37,902 nt of DNA from WVXT01 sp964345635 (GCA_964345635.1 CAYFRM010000025.1:1-37902), one strand, 5' to 3'; counted from the stretch's first letter, positions 1 to 9,138 are shown. Notes: generated by a model not told the origin, from the sequence alone. Translations and numbers: made by a program.

Positions 1-1
1 G

Positions 2-2299
2 AGAGTAGTTAAGCTGGGGAAAGAAGATAATTTCTGGGAGATGGGACCCACCGGGCCCTGCGGACCCTGCTCGGAAGTGTTGATGGATATGGGAGAAGGA
101 GTGGGATGCGGCAAGCCCGATTGCGCGCCCGGCTGCGATTGTGACCGGTGGCTAGAGGTGTGGAATCTCGTCTTCACCCAGTACGATAAAGACGAGAAGG
201 GTAATTTGAATCCCCTGCCCTAGAAGAATATTGATACCGGGATGGGATTGGAGCGACTGGCAGAAGTCGTTAACGGGAAGAATAACTGTTTTGAAACCGA
301 CTTATTAAGACCTATTATAGAGCATACCTGCGAACTGACCGGCTTAGAATACGGTAATGATGAGAAAACCGATGTCTCCTTGCGCATCATAGCTGACCAT
401 GTGCGGGCAATCACCTTCTTGATTTCCGAGGGGGTTTTGCCTTCCAATGAAGGGAGAGGATACGTGTTAAGAAGGATACTGCGCCGGGTGGTTCGTCAGG
501 AGCGACTTTTAGGCGTTAAAAAGACTTTGCTTTATAAATTAACGGGAAAAGTGGTGGAAATTATGGGAGACGCCTATCCCAATCTCCGCGCCCGACGGGA
601 ACATATTGCCACCGTAACCAAGATGGAAGAGGAGAAGTTTAAAGAGACGTTGGACGCGGGGATGAAAATACTTGATGGCTTGATTAAGGACTTAGCCTCG
701 CAAGACAAAAAGAGAGTTATTCCCGGAGAAGAGGTATTCCGGCTTTACGATACTTATGGATTCCCTTTGGATTTGACCAGGGAAATCGCTCAGGAGAGAG
801 ATTTCTCCCTCGATTTTCCGGGATTTGAGAGGGAGATGGAAGCCCAGAAGAAGAGGGCACGCGAGGCCTGGAAAGGCTCTGGGGAGGTAGATATGGGATT
901 TTATGAAGAACTCAAGAAGGAGTTGGGCGAGACTCTATTTCGCGGATACGATTTCAGCGAGTTGACCTCGCAGATACGGGCCATCTTGAGACGAGACAAG
1001 TCGACAAATAAAATTACCAGGACAGAAGAAGCAAAGGAAGGGGAAGAGGTAGAAATTATTCTCACCGAGACCCCCTTTTACGGAGAAGCAGGGGGACAGG
1101 TGGGAGACGCGGGAAAGATACTGAAACCTTCCGGGAAATTGAAAGATATAAAAATCACAGAGTTAAAGGAAGAAGATATTGAAGCAAGAGTGGAGGTCTT
1201 TGACGCCAAAAGACCCGTTGAGGGATTGGTCATTCACAATTGCAAAGTGACTGCGGGCAGCGTAAAGACAGGAGATATAGTGGTAGCTTATGTTGATGTC
1301 CCAAGAAGGGAAGACATAGCCAGGCACCACACAGCCACCCACCTGCTGCAGACGGCGCTGCGCCAGGTTCTGGGAAAGCACGTGGAGCAGTCCGGTTCCC
1401 TGGTGGCGCCCGACAGGCTAAGATTTGATTACACCCATTCCAAACCTCTGACAAAAAGAGAGATTGACCGTATTGAAGAGATTGTGAATAGTGCCGTATT
1501 GAGGAACTTTCCCGTACTAACTTCAGAGACTACTTTAACTCAAGCAAAGGAGATGGGTGCCCTGGCATTTTTCGGAGAAAAGTATGGCGAGAAAGTCAGG
1601 ACAGTAATCGTCACTCCGGAAAGCTCCTCTGCTCCCCAGCACGCTGTCAGCTTTGAACTTTGCGGAGGAATCCACTCCCACTCCACTGGCGAGATTGGGC
1701 TCTTCAAGATAATCTCAGAAACAGGCATAGCAGCCGGGGTTAGAAGGATAGAAGCCCTGGCCGGCAAGAGGGCTTACGAATATGTGAAGGAAGTTTTAGA
1801 AAAGAAAATCGAAAAGATAACTGAGGTATTGAAGGTTCCTCAGGATGAGATTATTAGTCGTCTGGAAAAGATGATTAAGGAAATCAAAGATAAGGTAAAA
1901 GAGATAGAATCTTTGAGGGGCCAGAAAGTCACGTCATCTGTGGAAAAGTTGGTCAAGAAAGCAAAAACCGTCGGCAAGATAAAAGTAATTTCGGCAAAAG
2001 TAGAAGCCACGAATAGAAATATTCTCCGCTCCTTTGGCGACCGGTTAAGAGATAAACTCAAGTCCGGAGTTATAATCCTGGGAGCAATAATTGAGGGCAA
2101 GGTGGCCCTGCTTTCGGTAGTGACCCAGGACCTGGTAAAGAAGGGTTACCACGCAGGAAAAATCATAGGAGAGGTCGCCAAATTGGTTGATGGCTCCGGC
2201 GGAGGAAGACCCGATATGGCCCAGGCCGGAGGCAAGTCTGTCAACAAACTCGACAGCGCCCTCGCCAAATCCGAAAAACTAATCGCCAAATCAAAGTAG
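2..2299 (+). CDS. alaS: Alanyl-tRNA synthetase, 5'-truncated, with an in-frame amber codon
   Basis: Charges tRNA-Ala with alanine and clears mischarged tRNA in the cytoplasm. The frame is open from the window edge and shows the class II catalytic region (NFWEMGPTGPCGPCSE, then IDTGMGLER). Next come the editing domain with its zinc-type histidines (RHHTATHLL) and CGGIH, and a C-terminal DHHA1-like end (GGGRPDMAQAGG). A TAG at 221-223 interrupts the frame between NPLP and KNIDTGMGLER. Homologues usually have Lys here, so AAG to TAG is a one-base change. The gene itself ends in TAG, and other genes here do too, so TAG is not generally reassigned. A fragment starting at Met 242 would lack the first half of the catalytic domain. 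Sequencing error, strain-specific nonsense mutation or readthrough are all possible. The family call is very secure; intactness is not. Confidence 0.93.
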
Positions 2300-2430
2300 G
2301 GGCGACACTCCGTGGTCGCCCGGTATTGTAGCCGCAGAGCGAAGCTCTGCCATATCGGTAGTGTAAGGGCTTGTCCCCGTAATCACCTTGGTAGTGTAGG
2401 GCTTTATGCCCGTAATGATTTTTACTAAAA
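2300..2430. repeat. Run of small hairpin repeats after alaS
   Basis: Three consecutive degenerate units follow the alaS stop. The first is a GGCGAC/GTCGCC hairpin at about 2301-2320. The second is a perfect GCAGAGC-GAA-GCTCTGC hairpin at 2334-2350. Then come two related units beginning GGTAGTGTA with GGGCTTGTCCCC and GGGCTTTATGCCC cores at about 2359-2427. A copy related to the second unit recurs in inverse orientation at 31556-31581. This looks like a dispersed palindromic repeat family; the first hairpin could also help end alaS transcription, although no T tract follows. Confidence 0.6.
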
Positions 2431-2472
2431 GGAGCGAAGCAATCTCCAACCAATATCAGGAACACAATCAAA

Positions 2473-3159
2473 ATGAAAAAAACTATTCCTCTTTTAATCA
2501 TATTCTCACTATCCACATTCGCCATCCCAAACAGATCATTCGCCGAACGATTAATAAGTCTCAAAACAGAATATTTCGATTCCAGAAACCACAATTTCCA
2601 GGAGATTTATGGCTCTGGAGCGATCTTTGGAATAGGTGGAAGGTTTGAAGGAGACTCCGGAATCTTCTGGGGCCTCGAAGCGGAATACTTTTCCAGAAAA
2701 GGAGAACCGTTAGACTATCCCGCCAGGAAATCCAAGAAGGGTTTAATAGTAGAAGGTCCTGACCTCGGTGACAAGACAGGCGTAATCTGGAATACGGACA
2801 AGACCTTTACCAGCTTAACAATTATCTCAGCTCTATCCACAATTATCTATAAACCCCTCAAAGGAAGCGCCATTTCCCCGAATTTTACTGTAAAAACAGG
2901 GTTCACCGGAGCAAAGGAGAAGTTTTCCGGAGAATACGAGTACGAAGGTAGCGATGGATGGGAAAAGTTTAAAGACGATAAGAGCGCCTTCGGTTTCTTG
3001 GTCGGCGGTACGGGTGGAGTAGAATTTTTCCAGGGGCCCTTTCGCATTTTCCTGTTTTGCGGTTACGATTATGTCCCATCCTGGTCAAATCTCGGCTACC
3101 AGGACCTCGGCGGTTTCATCGCCGGCGGCCAGATCCTCTTCACCCTCCACCTCTATTAA
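2473..3159 (+). CDS. Exported protein, outer-membrane beta-barrel-like
   Basis: A 228-residue protein with a clear N-terminal signal peptide: MKK, a hydrophobic stretch to about residue 19, and cleavage near SFA-ER (about residue 24). The mature part alternates short Gly/aromatic strands such as SGAIFGIGGRFEG, FWGLEAEYFSRKG, FRIFLFCGYDYVPSW and FIAGGQILFTLHLY. It ends in an aromatic/hydrophobic residue pattern (HLY), as outer-membrane barrels often do. A Ser/Thr-rich central stretch contains ISALSTIIYKPL. This resembles small OmpW/OmpA-type barrels, but no specific family is recognised. It stands alone between two repeat clusters. The export call is firm; the barrel call is an inference from strand pattern. 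Confidence 0.65.
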   Translation: MKKTIPLLIIFSLSTFAIPNRSFAERLISLKTEYFDSRNHNFQEIYGSGAIFGIGGRFEGDSGIFWGLEAEYFSRKGEPLDYPARKSKKGLIVEGPDLGDKTGVIWNTDKTFTSLTIISALSTIIYKPLKGSAISPNFTVKTGFTGAKEKFSGEYEYEGSDGWEKFKDDKSAFGFLVGGTGGVEFFQGPFRIFLFCGYDYVPSWSNLGYQDLGGFIAGGQILFTLHLY

Positions 3160-3177
3160 AGTTTAAAATTGATTTTC

Positions 3178-3309
3178 CTCTACCCTTTGGGGAGAGGATT
3201 GAGGTGAGGGGGACAATAGTTTCTTCTCCCCTCAGGGGAGAAGATAAAGATGAGGGGTGGTAGAAAATTCTTCTCCCCTCAGGGGAGAAGATAAAGATGA
3301 GGGGTGGTA
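3178..3309. repeat. Duplicated 42-bp palindromic repeat plus a diverged copy
   Basis: Two identical 42-bp copies occupy 3221-3262 and 3268-3309, separated by five bases. Each contains the palindrome CTTCTCCCCTCAGGGGAGAAG followed by ATAAAGATGAGGGGTGG. A diverged copy (CCTTTGGGGAGAGG, then GAGGTGAGGGGG) lies at about 3178-3211. Related units occur at 9449-9505 and 27468-27510, each combining a CCCCTCACC arm with a CTCTCCCC/GGGGAGAG hairpin. This is a dispersed intergenic repeat, not a CRISPR array. Confidence 0.8.
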
Positions 3310-3331
3310 AGGACAAGGGGAACCAAATTTT

Positions 3332-3406
3332 GCGCCTGTAGCTCAAAGGATAGAGCAGCGGCCTCCGGAGCCGCGTGTGGAGGTTCGATTCCTCTCAGGC
3401 GCGCCA
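3332..3406 (+). tRNA. tRNA-Arg (anticodon CCG)
   Basis: A complete cloverleaf can be drawn by hand. The acceptor GCGCCTG pairs with CAGGCGC, D stem is GCTC/GAGC, anticodon stem is GCGGC/GCCGC with loop CTCCGGA (anticodon CCG, reading CGG). The T arm is GGAGG-TTCGATT-CCTCT, with discriminator G and an encoded CCA end. It lies directly upstream of an AT-richer accessory region, a common position for island integration. No second copy of its 3' end was seen downstream. Confidence 0.95.
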
Positions 3407-3476
3407 TATTTTTAAAAATCTCGCTGAGACGGGCATGGGCAACCGCTTAGGCGAAGGTTGAGAGTTAGGAGAAAGC

Positions 3477-4277
3477 ATGCCAATTGATTATTATGGTTTT
3501 CTTGGAAAAGACATTGAAGAGTCCGAGAAGGAAGTATCTGTTAAGCATAAGGAAGTCTTTGCTTTTTTCGAAGAGTTCAATCACTTTCTACAGAAAATGA
3601 AATTTGATTTAAAAGTGGACCTTTCTGATGAGAGGAAAATAACGATTGGAGCATTATTTATAAAGTCCCTAGAGACTTTTCAGTCCATCTATATTTTGGT
3701 GAGGAATTGTCTCTCAGTGGACGCCGAAAATCAAACTCGAGTTCTTTTCGAAGAAATGGTGCAAATTGGTTATTGTTGTATAGGAGAAGAGGAATTCAAG
3801 AGATATATGGGTATTCATTTACATGATGTACTAAAGATGATAAATGCTGCACGAAATAACCCAAGTGAGTTTCCAAGGGAATTATTTCAAATAAAATCTT
3901 ACGAAGAGAGAAAAAAAGAGATAAATACCCTTTTTGCACGACAAGGAAATCCCAGAAAAATTAGTATCGAAGGTATGGCCAGGAAATTAAGTATTATCCA
4001 ATTTTACAATTCTTATTATAGAACCGTATCTATTGAAGTGCATACACGTCCCAAGTCGTTAGAAAAATATTTAATTGCCAACAGAGATGGTAAGGTGGAG
4101 GGGTTCTATTGGGGGCCACGGCCGGATATTATGCCCTTGTTTACAACAATTGATTTGATGTTCCGCATTTGTAAGTTTCTTTCAGGCCCTTTTGGAGTCC
4201 CTGCGCAAAAAGATATCTTAAGCTTTGAAAAGAAAGTAGACGAATTGTTTGGGAGACATTCGACGGAGTGCATGTGA
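3477..4277 (+). CDS. Uncharacterised protein, DUF5677-like
   Basis: A 266-residue soluble, mostly helical protein with no signal peptide. Its middle section (ENQTRVLFEEMVQIGYCC, about residues 83-100) resembles the conserved Arg/Glu helix of DUF5677-type proteins, which are often found in accessory and defence regions. The start ATG follows an AGGAGAAAGC Shine-Dalgarno stretch. It is the first gene after tRNA-Arg and is AT-richer than the genes before the tRNA. No catalytic motif is evident, so the function is unknown. The DUF5677 assignment is from memory of the family pattern and is tentative. Confidence 0.6.
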   Translation: MPIDYYGFLGKDIEESEKEVSVKHKEVFAFFEEFNHFLQKMKFDLKVDLSDERKITIGALFIKSLETFQSIYILVRNCLSVDAENQTRVLFEEMVQIGYCCIGEEEFKRYMGIHLHDVLKMINAARNNPSEFPRELFQIKSYEERKKEINTLFARQGNPRKISIEGMARKLSIIQFYNSYYRTVSIEVHTRPKSLEKYLIANRDGKVEGFYWGPRPDIMPLFTTIDLMFRICKFLSGPFGVPAQKDILSFEKKVDELFGRHSTECM

Positions 4278-4351
4278 TAACGGTGGTTGTGCCCGTTTTG
4301 AAGGGAGCGTACTTGAAATGGCAATTTTTAATAATTTATTAGGAGATCAAT

Positions 4352-5735
4352 ATGGAAAAATTAGAAGAAACGAAACCGTGTCCCTTGTGTGGGACAATGC
4401 TTCCGTATGACAAGTGGCTGAAGGTTGTGGGTGTGTACGAGGAGCAACAGAAATATGAGAAGCAATTGAACTAAAATTGACTAAAGCGAAGGAACAGGAG
4501 TTGGCGCTAAAAAAGGAATATAAAAGGATTCGCGAACAAGAGAAGAAGATGCAAGCTGAGTTTATGGAGAAGATCCAAAAAGAGCGTGATAAGCTTAAAG
4601 AAATTTCCGCAAACCTACGGGTGAAAGAGCGAACTATTAAATCAAGACTTCGACGACGATTCGAGATACGGCAAACGAGACTTGAAGAAAAGTTTGAAAG
4701 GGAGAAAAGACGGGCGTTAGAAAAAGTCAGAAAAGAAGGGGTCAAAATTGGTTCAGAAAAAGAGCAAGGGCAGAAAAACTCAGAACCACCCTTGAAAGAA
4801 TAAAACGAGAACGAGTGGACGCCGAGGCAAAGCTAAAACAAAAGTTTCACCAAGAGCAGGAAAAGCTAAAGAGGAAATTGGATAGACAAAGACAAATAGA
4901 AATGAGGCAAGTTCAACGCGAAGGGGTTATGGCCGGGATTGAAAAACAAAAAGCAAGAACAGAGAAAGTAAGCCTGATGGCTGAAAGATACCGTAAGGCA
5001 AGAGATGAAGCTATTGAAAGAGCAAAACAATTTGAAGAAATGATCAAGAATGGTACCACACCACAGATTGAAGGTTTTGACTTTGAGCGCGAACTTGACA
5101 ATCAACTCAAGTCGAAATTTCCGGAAGATGAAATAAAATCAACTGGACGAAAAGGTGATATTATTCAGACTGTACAAACAGAAGATAAAAAAGTTGGAAA
5201 GATTATTTATGAGTGCAAGAAGACCAAGGAATTCCAGAATAAATTTGTTGAACAAATTCGGCGTGATAAGACTAGGGTTATCGCAGACTACGGGGTAATT
5301 GTTACTTGGGCTACCAAAGAGGATAGACATGGTTTCTGGGTTGAAGGTGATATAATCATAGTTCATCCGTACGGGGTCCTAGATATAGCAACATTCCTCA
5401 GGGAAACGTTAGTGCAGATGTATACACTTAAATTGTCGAAGACGGAATTTGAAACAAAGGGCAAAGCTATTCTTTAATTTATGCAATCTGAAGGGTTCAG
5501 GTCAAGGGTACAGGATTCTATTGCGAAAAGTAGAGAAGCCTATGAAGTTCTGAAAAGGGAAGTCAAAACACATGTAAATACTTGAAAGAAAAGATTCAAA
5601 ATATATGAGACTATCCACAAAAATACGAGTGTTATTCAGACAACCGTTCGGTATGTATTGCTTCATGGCAGGATACCTGAAAAACTACCTGAAACAAAAG
5701 AACTCCCAGCGCTCCCGATATCAGCTACAAAATAA
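4352..5735 (+). pseudogene. Eroded zinc-ribbon/coiled-coil/DUF2130 nuclease-like gene
   Basis: One ancestral gene now lies in three frames. At 4352-4474 it encodes a zinc-binding start (KPCPLCGTMLPYDKW) and stops. A shift near 4465-4480 continues as coiled coil at 4477-4803. A second shift near 4740-4770 continues with more coiled coil and the DUF2130 domain to 5477. That domain contains FERELDNQLKSKFPEDEI and GKIIYECKKTKEF, which resembles a PD-(D/E)xK core. Beyond the TAA at 5475-5477 the same frame goes on as DUF2130-like sequence (FMQSEGFRSRVQDSIAKSRE), meets a TGA at 5583-5585, and ends at TAA 5733-5735. Two frameshifts plus two stops argue for real decay rather than one sequencing error. 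In the intact family the coiled coil precedes the nuclease-like domain. Confidence 0.75.
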
Positions 5736-5906
5736 ACGTATGATAATGTGGACTGTTCCTATTTATACAAGTGACCATCTCTATTGGAAATCGGTAGCAG
5801 AGGGCACTTGTTTGAAAAGGTGGATAACCCCAGCTTCGTTCTGGATGAAAAATTAGATTGGACCTTCATTTTTATTGGTTAATTTCAATAGGGAGGTAAG
5901 AGACAA

Positions 5907-6884
5907 TTGCCTTTCACTGTAACCTTGCCTGAAGAAGAAGAACTCGAAGCTGAAAGAAATTTCAGAACTTACAAGAATTATCTACATAGCCTAAACCTCA
6001 TTGTAGAAAATACCTATGGGAGAGAAAGTTTATACAAGAATCTAAAACAATCCGTTTCAAAACAAATTATAATTTCAAGTAAACGAGCCACAAACATCAA
6101 AATTGATATAATTAAAAAACTTCTTTTTAACTCATGGTGCACAGAAATAGTCTTGAATCTCCCTAATGATTTTGACCCTAGCTTGAAATTTTATTCCAAT
6201 CTTTGGGCTCCAGTTCAGGCATACTATTCAATTTATTTGGCCTTACGAGCTTTGATAGAAGCCAAATGTATTCAATGTAGGGAAGATCATACCACCACAT
6301 TATCGCTCGTAGCTAGCTGGATTAGAAAAGGAGATTTTTCCCTTTTACCTTGGAGTGTTTATTGTAAAGGCTGTGTTGAATATCAAAATCATAGATATTA
6401 TAACCTGCCAAATGGCTACGAGGCAAGCAAAATATCTCCTATGACCAATCCATCCAAAGAAAATATGTGGGATTTCTATTGCCTTATGTTAAGGACGACG
6501 AGAAAAAAACTGCTAGCAAGGAGAAAAATTGAATGGAAAAGAGAAAGGAATAGAAAAAGAATGAGAAGGCATCAAATATTCAACCTAGATAAAGATATAC
6601 ATCCAACTACTTTTTTTGATAACATGTACAGGTTAAGGATTAGGTCGAATTACCAAGATGCCGATGCCTTTATGATGGGCACGCAGACATTAGACGACGC
6701 GGCCAACTATCATTCAGTTTTAACGGGCATAACTAAAGCGACCCTATTCATAATTGAAATGTATATATGTATGCTTTTAGGGCAGGCAGCATTTAGAAGA
6801 GTTGTGTATGATTTTATCAGAAGGGACCGAAGTGAACAATCGGATAAATCGATAAAATCAAGAGTAGATTACTTTCATATATAG
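5907..6884 (+). CDS. Hypothetical island protein
   Basis: A 325-residue protein I do not recognise. It starts at TTG with a good GGGAGGT Shine-Dalgarno site nine bases upstream. Features: an acidic start (PEEEELEAERN), a helical middle with a Cys pair in CIQC and another in CKGC (about residues 115-155), and a very basic stretch (RKKLLARRKIEWKRERNRKRMRRH, about 197-222). The C-terminal helices contain RLRIRSNYQDADAF and a hydrophobic segment. The RSNYxDAD pattern and helical content are faintly like HEPN-domain proteins, but no clear RX4-6H active site can be assigned because the region is so Arg-rich. It sits between the DUF2130 pseudogene and the restriction-modification pair. Confidence 0.6.
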   Translation: MPFTVTLPEEEELEAERNFRTYKNYLHSLNLIVENTYGRESLYKNLKQSVSKQIIISSKRATNIKIDIIKKLLFNSWCTEIVLNLPNDFDPSLKFYSNLWAPVQAYYSIYLALRALIEAKCIQCREDHTTTLSLVASWIRKGDFSLLPWSVYCKGCVEYQNHRYYNLPNGYEASKISPMTNPSKENMWDFYCLMLRTTRKKLLARRKIEWKRERNRKRMRRHQIFNLDKDIHPTTFFDNMYRLRIRSNYQDADAFMMGTQTLDDAANYHSVLTGITKATLFIIEMYICMLLGQAAFRRVVYDFIRRDRSEQSDKSIKSRVDYFHI

Positions 6885-6991
6885 GAAAAGTTCAAGATGA
6901 AGACTGAAGGTTAGACTAATTTACGATAATTGGTGTGGTAACGGGACTTTTCTATTTTTACTTGCCATAAAAGAGAATGAGAGGAGAAAAG

Positions 6992-7624
6992 ATGTCGAGT
7001 CGCTTGATAGAAATATTTGAAGATGAGAAACTTGTGGAGAAAATTAAGAGGCGATTGCCTTATTTGTTTCAACTTGCAGAATTGGAGAGTTCAAGGGCAG
7101 GCAAAATTGGGATGGAAGTCGGCTCGGTTCGTGAAAGGATAGTAGTTGCTTTGCTAATTCATAAATTCGGTGAGGCAAATGTGGAGACAGAACTTCCTAT
7201 TACTGAGCCAGAAGTGGATGCGAAATTATTTGGAGAACCTTTATCCATCAAGACGATTACAGGTAAAAGTTTTGGTGGTGTCAAACTGATATGGACGGTT
7301 GATGCCCGGAAAGCAAGAGAATTTCGTGAAAACTATTACCCTCACTGTGATATTTTGCTTGTTCAAATAGACTGGAGTCATCTTGGCGGATTCTATTACA
7401 TTCCGTTAAAGATTCAAAAAGCACTATTCGATAAAATAGAGAGAAGGAATTATATCAAACTTCCTAAAGCAGGAACAAATCCCAGAGGTGTTGAAATTAC
7501 CAAAGAAGCTCTATCGGCCTTGCTTAAAAAGACTGAATCTAAACGCATAGAAATAGACTGGCAAAGAACAAGAATAGACTTTAATCCTTATAAGAGATGG
7601 GTTGACTCTTGGGAGGAGGACTGA
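6992..7624 (+). CDS. ThaI-like type II restriction endonuclease
   Basis: A 210-residue protein matching my recollection of the ThaI restriction enzyme family (ThaI cuts CGCG). Supporting stretches are ELESSRAGKIGMEVGSVRERI near residue 30 and EPEVDAKLFGEPLSIKTITG near 72. The acidic/Lys pattern in the second (VDAK, then SIK) fits a PD-(D/E)xK-type nuclease core. The start at 6992 is preferred over the in-frame ATG at 6977 because GAGAGGAG lies just before it. The stop abuts the start of the methyltransferase gene (TGA-ATG), so the two are translationally linked as expected for a restriction-modification pair. The actual target site here is inferred, not shown. Confidence 0.75.
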   Translation: MSSRLIEIFEDEKLVEKIKRRLPYLFQLAELESSRAGKIGMEVGSVRERIVVALLIHKFGEANVETELPITEPEVDAKLFGEPLSIKTITGKSFGGVKLIWTVDARKAREFRENYYPHCDILLVQIDWSHLGGFYYIPLKIQKALFDKIERRNYIKLPKAGTNPRGVEITKEALSALLKKTESKRIEIDWQRTRIDFNPYKRWVDSWEED

Positions 7625-8584
7625 ATGGCATTCATTAAGAGGAAAAAAGGGACCAGAACGAGCGCTTTCGGCTCTCCGGGGAGAATCAATCATGACTCTG
7701 CTCGATTTTATTCAAGCAGATTATATGAGGGATTACCGAAGGAGGAAACAACCAAGTATGTAGAAAATCCGGTTCCTTCTAAGTTCTTGGATGGAATCTT
7801 TTGCAAATCAAGTGAACAAATGGGAGAATTGCCGGACAATAGTGTCCATCTGATGGTTACTTCCCCTCCTTACAATGTCGGAAAGGAATATGACGAGAAC
7901 CTTACACTGAGCGAGTATAGAGCGTTCTTGAAAAGGGTATGGAGGGAAGTTGAGAGAGTACTTGTCCCTGGTGGGAGAGCGTGTATAAACATTGCCAATC
8001 TCGGAAGAAAGCCATACATACCTCTTGATGCCTTTATCCTTGAAGATATGCTCGATCTGCGTTTTCTAATGAGGGGGGAGGTCATTTGGAATAAGGCTTC
8101 AAGCGGTAGCCCTTCTACTGCCTGGGGAAGTTGGCTTTCAGCCAAGAATCCAATACTAAGGGATATTCACGAGTATATTTTGATCTTCTCTAAAGGGATG
8201 TTTTCAAGGGCTAATCCTTATAAAAGGAAAAGCACTATTTCAAAGCAGGAGTTTCTTGAGCTTACCAAAAGCGTATGGACATTTGCTGCAGAACACGCCA
8301 CGAAAGTAGGACACCCCGCTCCTTTCCCCATAGAGTTGCCTTATAGGTTAATTCAACTATACACTTTTGAAGGGGAGGTAGTTCTCGATCCCTTCATAGG
8401 GAGTGGTCAAGCAGCTATAGCGGCAATAAAAACAAAGCGGCATTATGTAGGATATGATATAAATGAGGAATATGTAAAATTAACAGAAAGACGAATTAAA
8501 GAGTTCAAGATGAATTTTGATTTACCAGAACTGTTCAATTTTGTTCGCGAAGGAAAGGTAAGGAAGACGAAGTACACAAAGTAG
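7625..8584 (+). CDS. Site-specific DNA methyltransferase, N4-cytosine type
   Basis: Transfers a methyl group from SAM to DNA, protecting it from the adjacent endonuclease. This 319-residue protein has the beta-class order: catalytic motif IV TSPPYNVGKEY near residue 79 first, SAM-binding motif I (DPFIGSGQAA) near 259. TSPPY rather than DPPY favours N4-cytosine over N6-adenine. An ILRDIHEYILIF stretch typical of these enzymes follows the catalytic part. The start codon follows the endonuclease stop without a gap. Together with the preceding ThaI-like enzyme this predicts N4-methylcytosine in a GC-only site, possibly CGCG. Confidence 0.88.
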   Translation: MAFIKRKKGTRTSAFGSPGRINHDSARFYSSRLYEGLPKEETTKYVENPVPSKFLDGIFCKSSEQMGELPDNSVHLMVTSPPYNVGKEYDENLTLSEYRAFLKRVWREVERVLVPGGRACINIANLGRKPYIPLDAFILEDMLDLRFLMRGEVIWNKASSGSPSTAWGSWLSAKNPILRDIHEYILIFSKGMFSRANPYKRKSTISKQEFLELTKSVWTFAAEHATKVGHPAPFPIELPYRLIQLYTFEGEVVLDPFIGSGQAAIAAIKTKRHYVGYDINEEYVKLTERRIKEFKMNFDLPELFNFVREGKVRKTKYTK

Positions 8585-8617
8585 TATTAATTTAGTTAAG
8601 GCTAATAGCGAATATCG

Positions 8618-9121
8618 ATGGGAAAACAGTATTACCAGGTTATTCTGGAAAAATACAAAAACAGAGAGGGGGACTTTGGTGGGTTGTTTCGGGCTGTTTT
8701 GGCGGTTGGTGATGAGGTGGGGTTGGAGAGGGCTTTGGGGTATTTGGAGAAGTGTGTGATGGAGAAGAGGTTGGGGTGGTTGGATGAGAGGCTGGATAAG
8801 ATAGGGAGGACAGGGGATGCTGTTGAGGATGGTTACAGGATTTTTTATGAGGAGTATTTGGGGATTTCGGTTCCCAAAGATGGGGAGGTGGTTGACAGAA
8901 CAGATAAGAAAATGGTAACCAGGTGGTGGAACTATTGTCCTGTTTTGGAAGGATGCAAAAAGTTTGGGTTGGATACAAGGGTGGTTTGTAAAAGGGCGTA
9001 TCATAAGCCGGTGCAGGTTTTTCTTTCCAGGATTAATCCGAGATTGAAATTTGATAGGAATTATGATAGTATAAGACCTTATACACCTTATTGTGAAGAG
9101 ATTTTAACTTTGAAAGAATAA
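8618..9121 (+). CDS. Conserved hypothetical protein with Cys-rich C-terminal half
   Basis: A 167-residue soluble protein without signal peptide. The N-terminal half is helical. The C-terminal half has a compact pattern, RWWNYCPVLEGCKKFGLDTRVVC, then KPVQVFLSRINPRLKF, then YTPYCEEIL. The regular Cys spacing is reminiscent of L-2-amino-thiazoline-4-carboxylate hydrolase-like proteins, but I cannot assign it firmly. The coding strand is strikingly G/T-rich compared with the restriction genes before it, so the edge of the accessory island probably lies near 8590. It is a plausible metal- or cofactor-binding protein of unknown role. Confidence 0.65.
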   Translation: MGKQYYQVILEKYKNREGDFGGLFRAVLAVGDEVGLERALGYLEKCVMEKRLGWLDERLDKIGRTGDAVEDGYRIFYEEYLGISVPKDGEVVDRTDKKMVTRWWNYCPVLEGCKKFGLDTRVVCKRAYHKPVQVFLSRINPRLKFDRNYDSIRPYTPYCEEILTLKE

Positions 9122-9138
9122 TTTAGAAAGGAGGGGGA

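Noticed and set aside
221..223. Amber codon as pyrrolysine or general code change
   Set aside because: Several genes here end in TAG, no Pyl genes are visible, and the site is a plain Lys in homologues.
3178..3309. Repeat cluster as a CRISPR array
   Set aside because: Only two exact copies with a five-base gap, palindromic, and no cas genes nearby.
4477..5477. Coiled-coil frames as two independent genes
   Set aside because: The protein continues smoothly across the frame changes into DUF2130, so they are pieces of one broken gene.
5605..5856. Open frame of 83 codons after the DUF2130 region
   Set aside because: Its first half overlaps the decayed DUF2130 tail in another frame; the rest has no recognisable content.
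8522..9004. Long minus-strand frames opposite the 8618 gene
   Set aside because: Low-complexity Pro/Thr/Ser translations caused by the G/T-rich coding strand; no ribosome site or motif.
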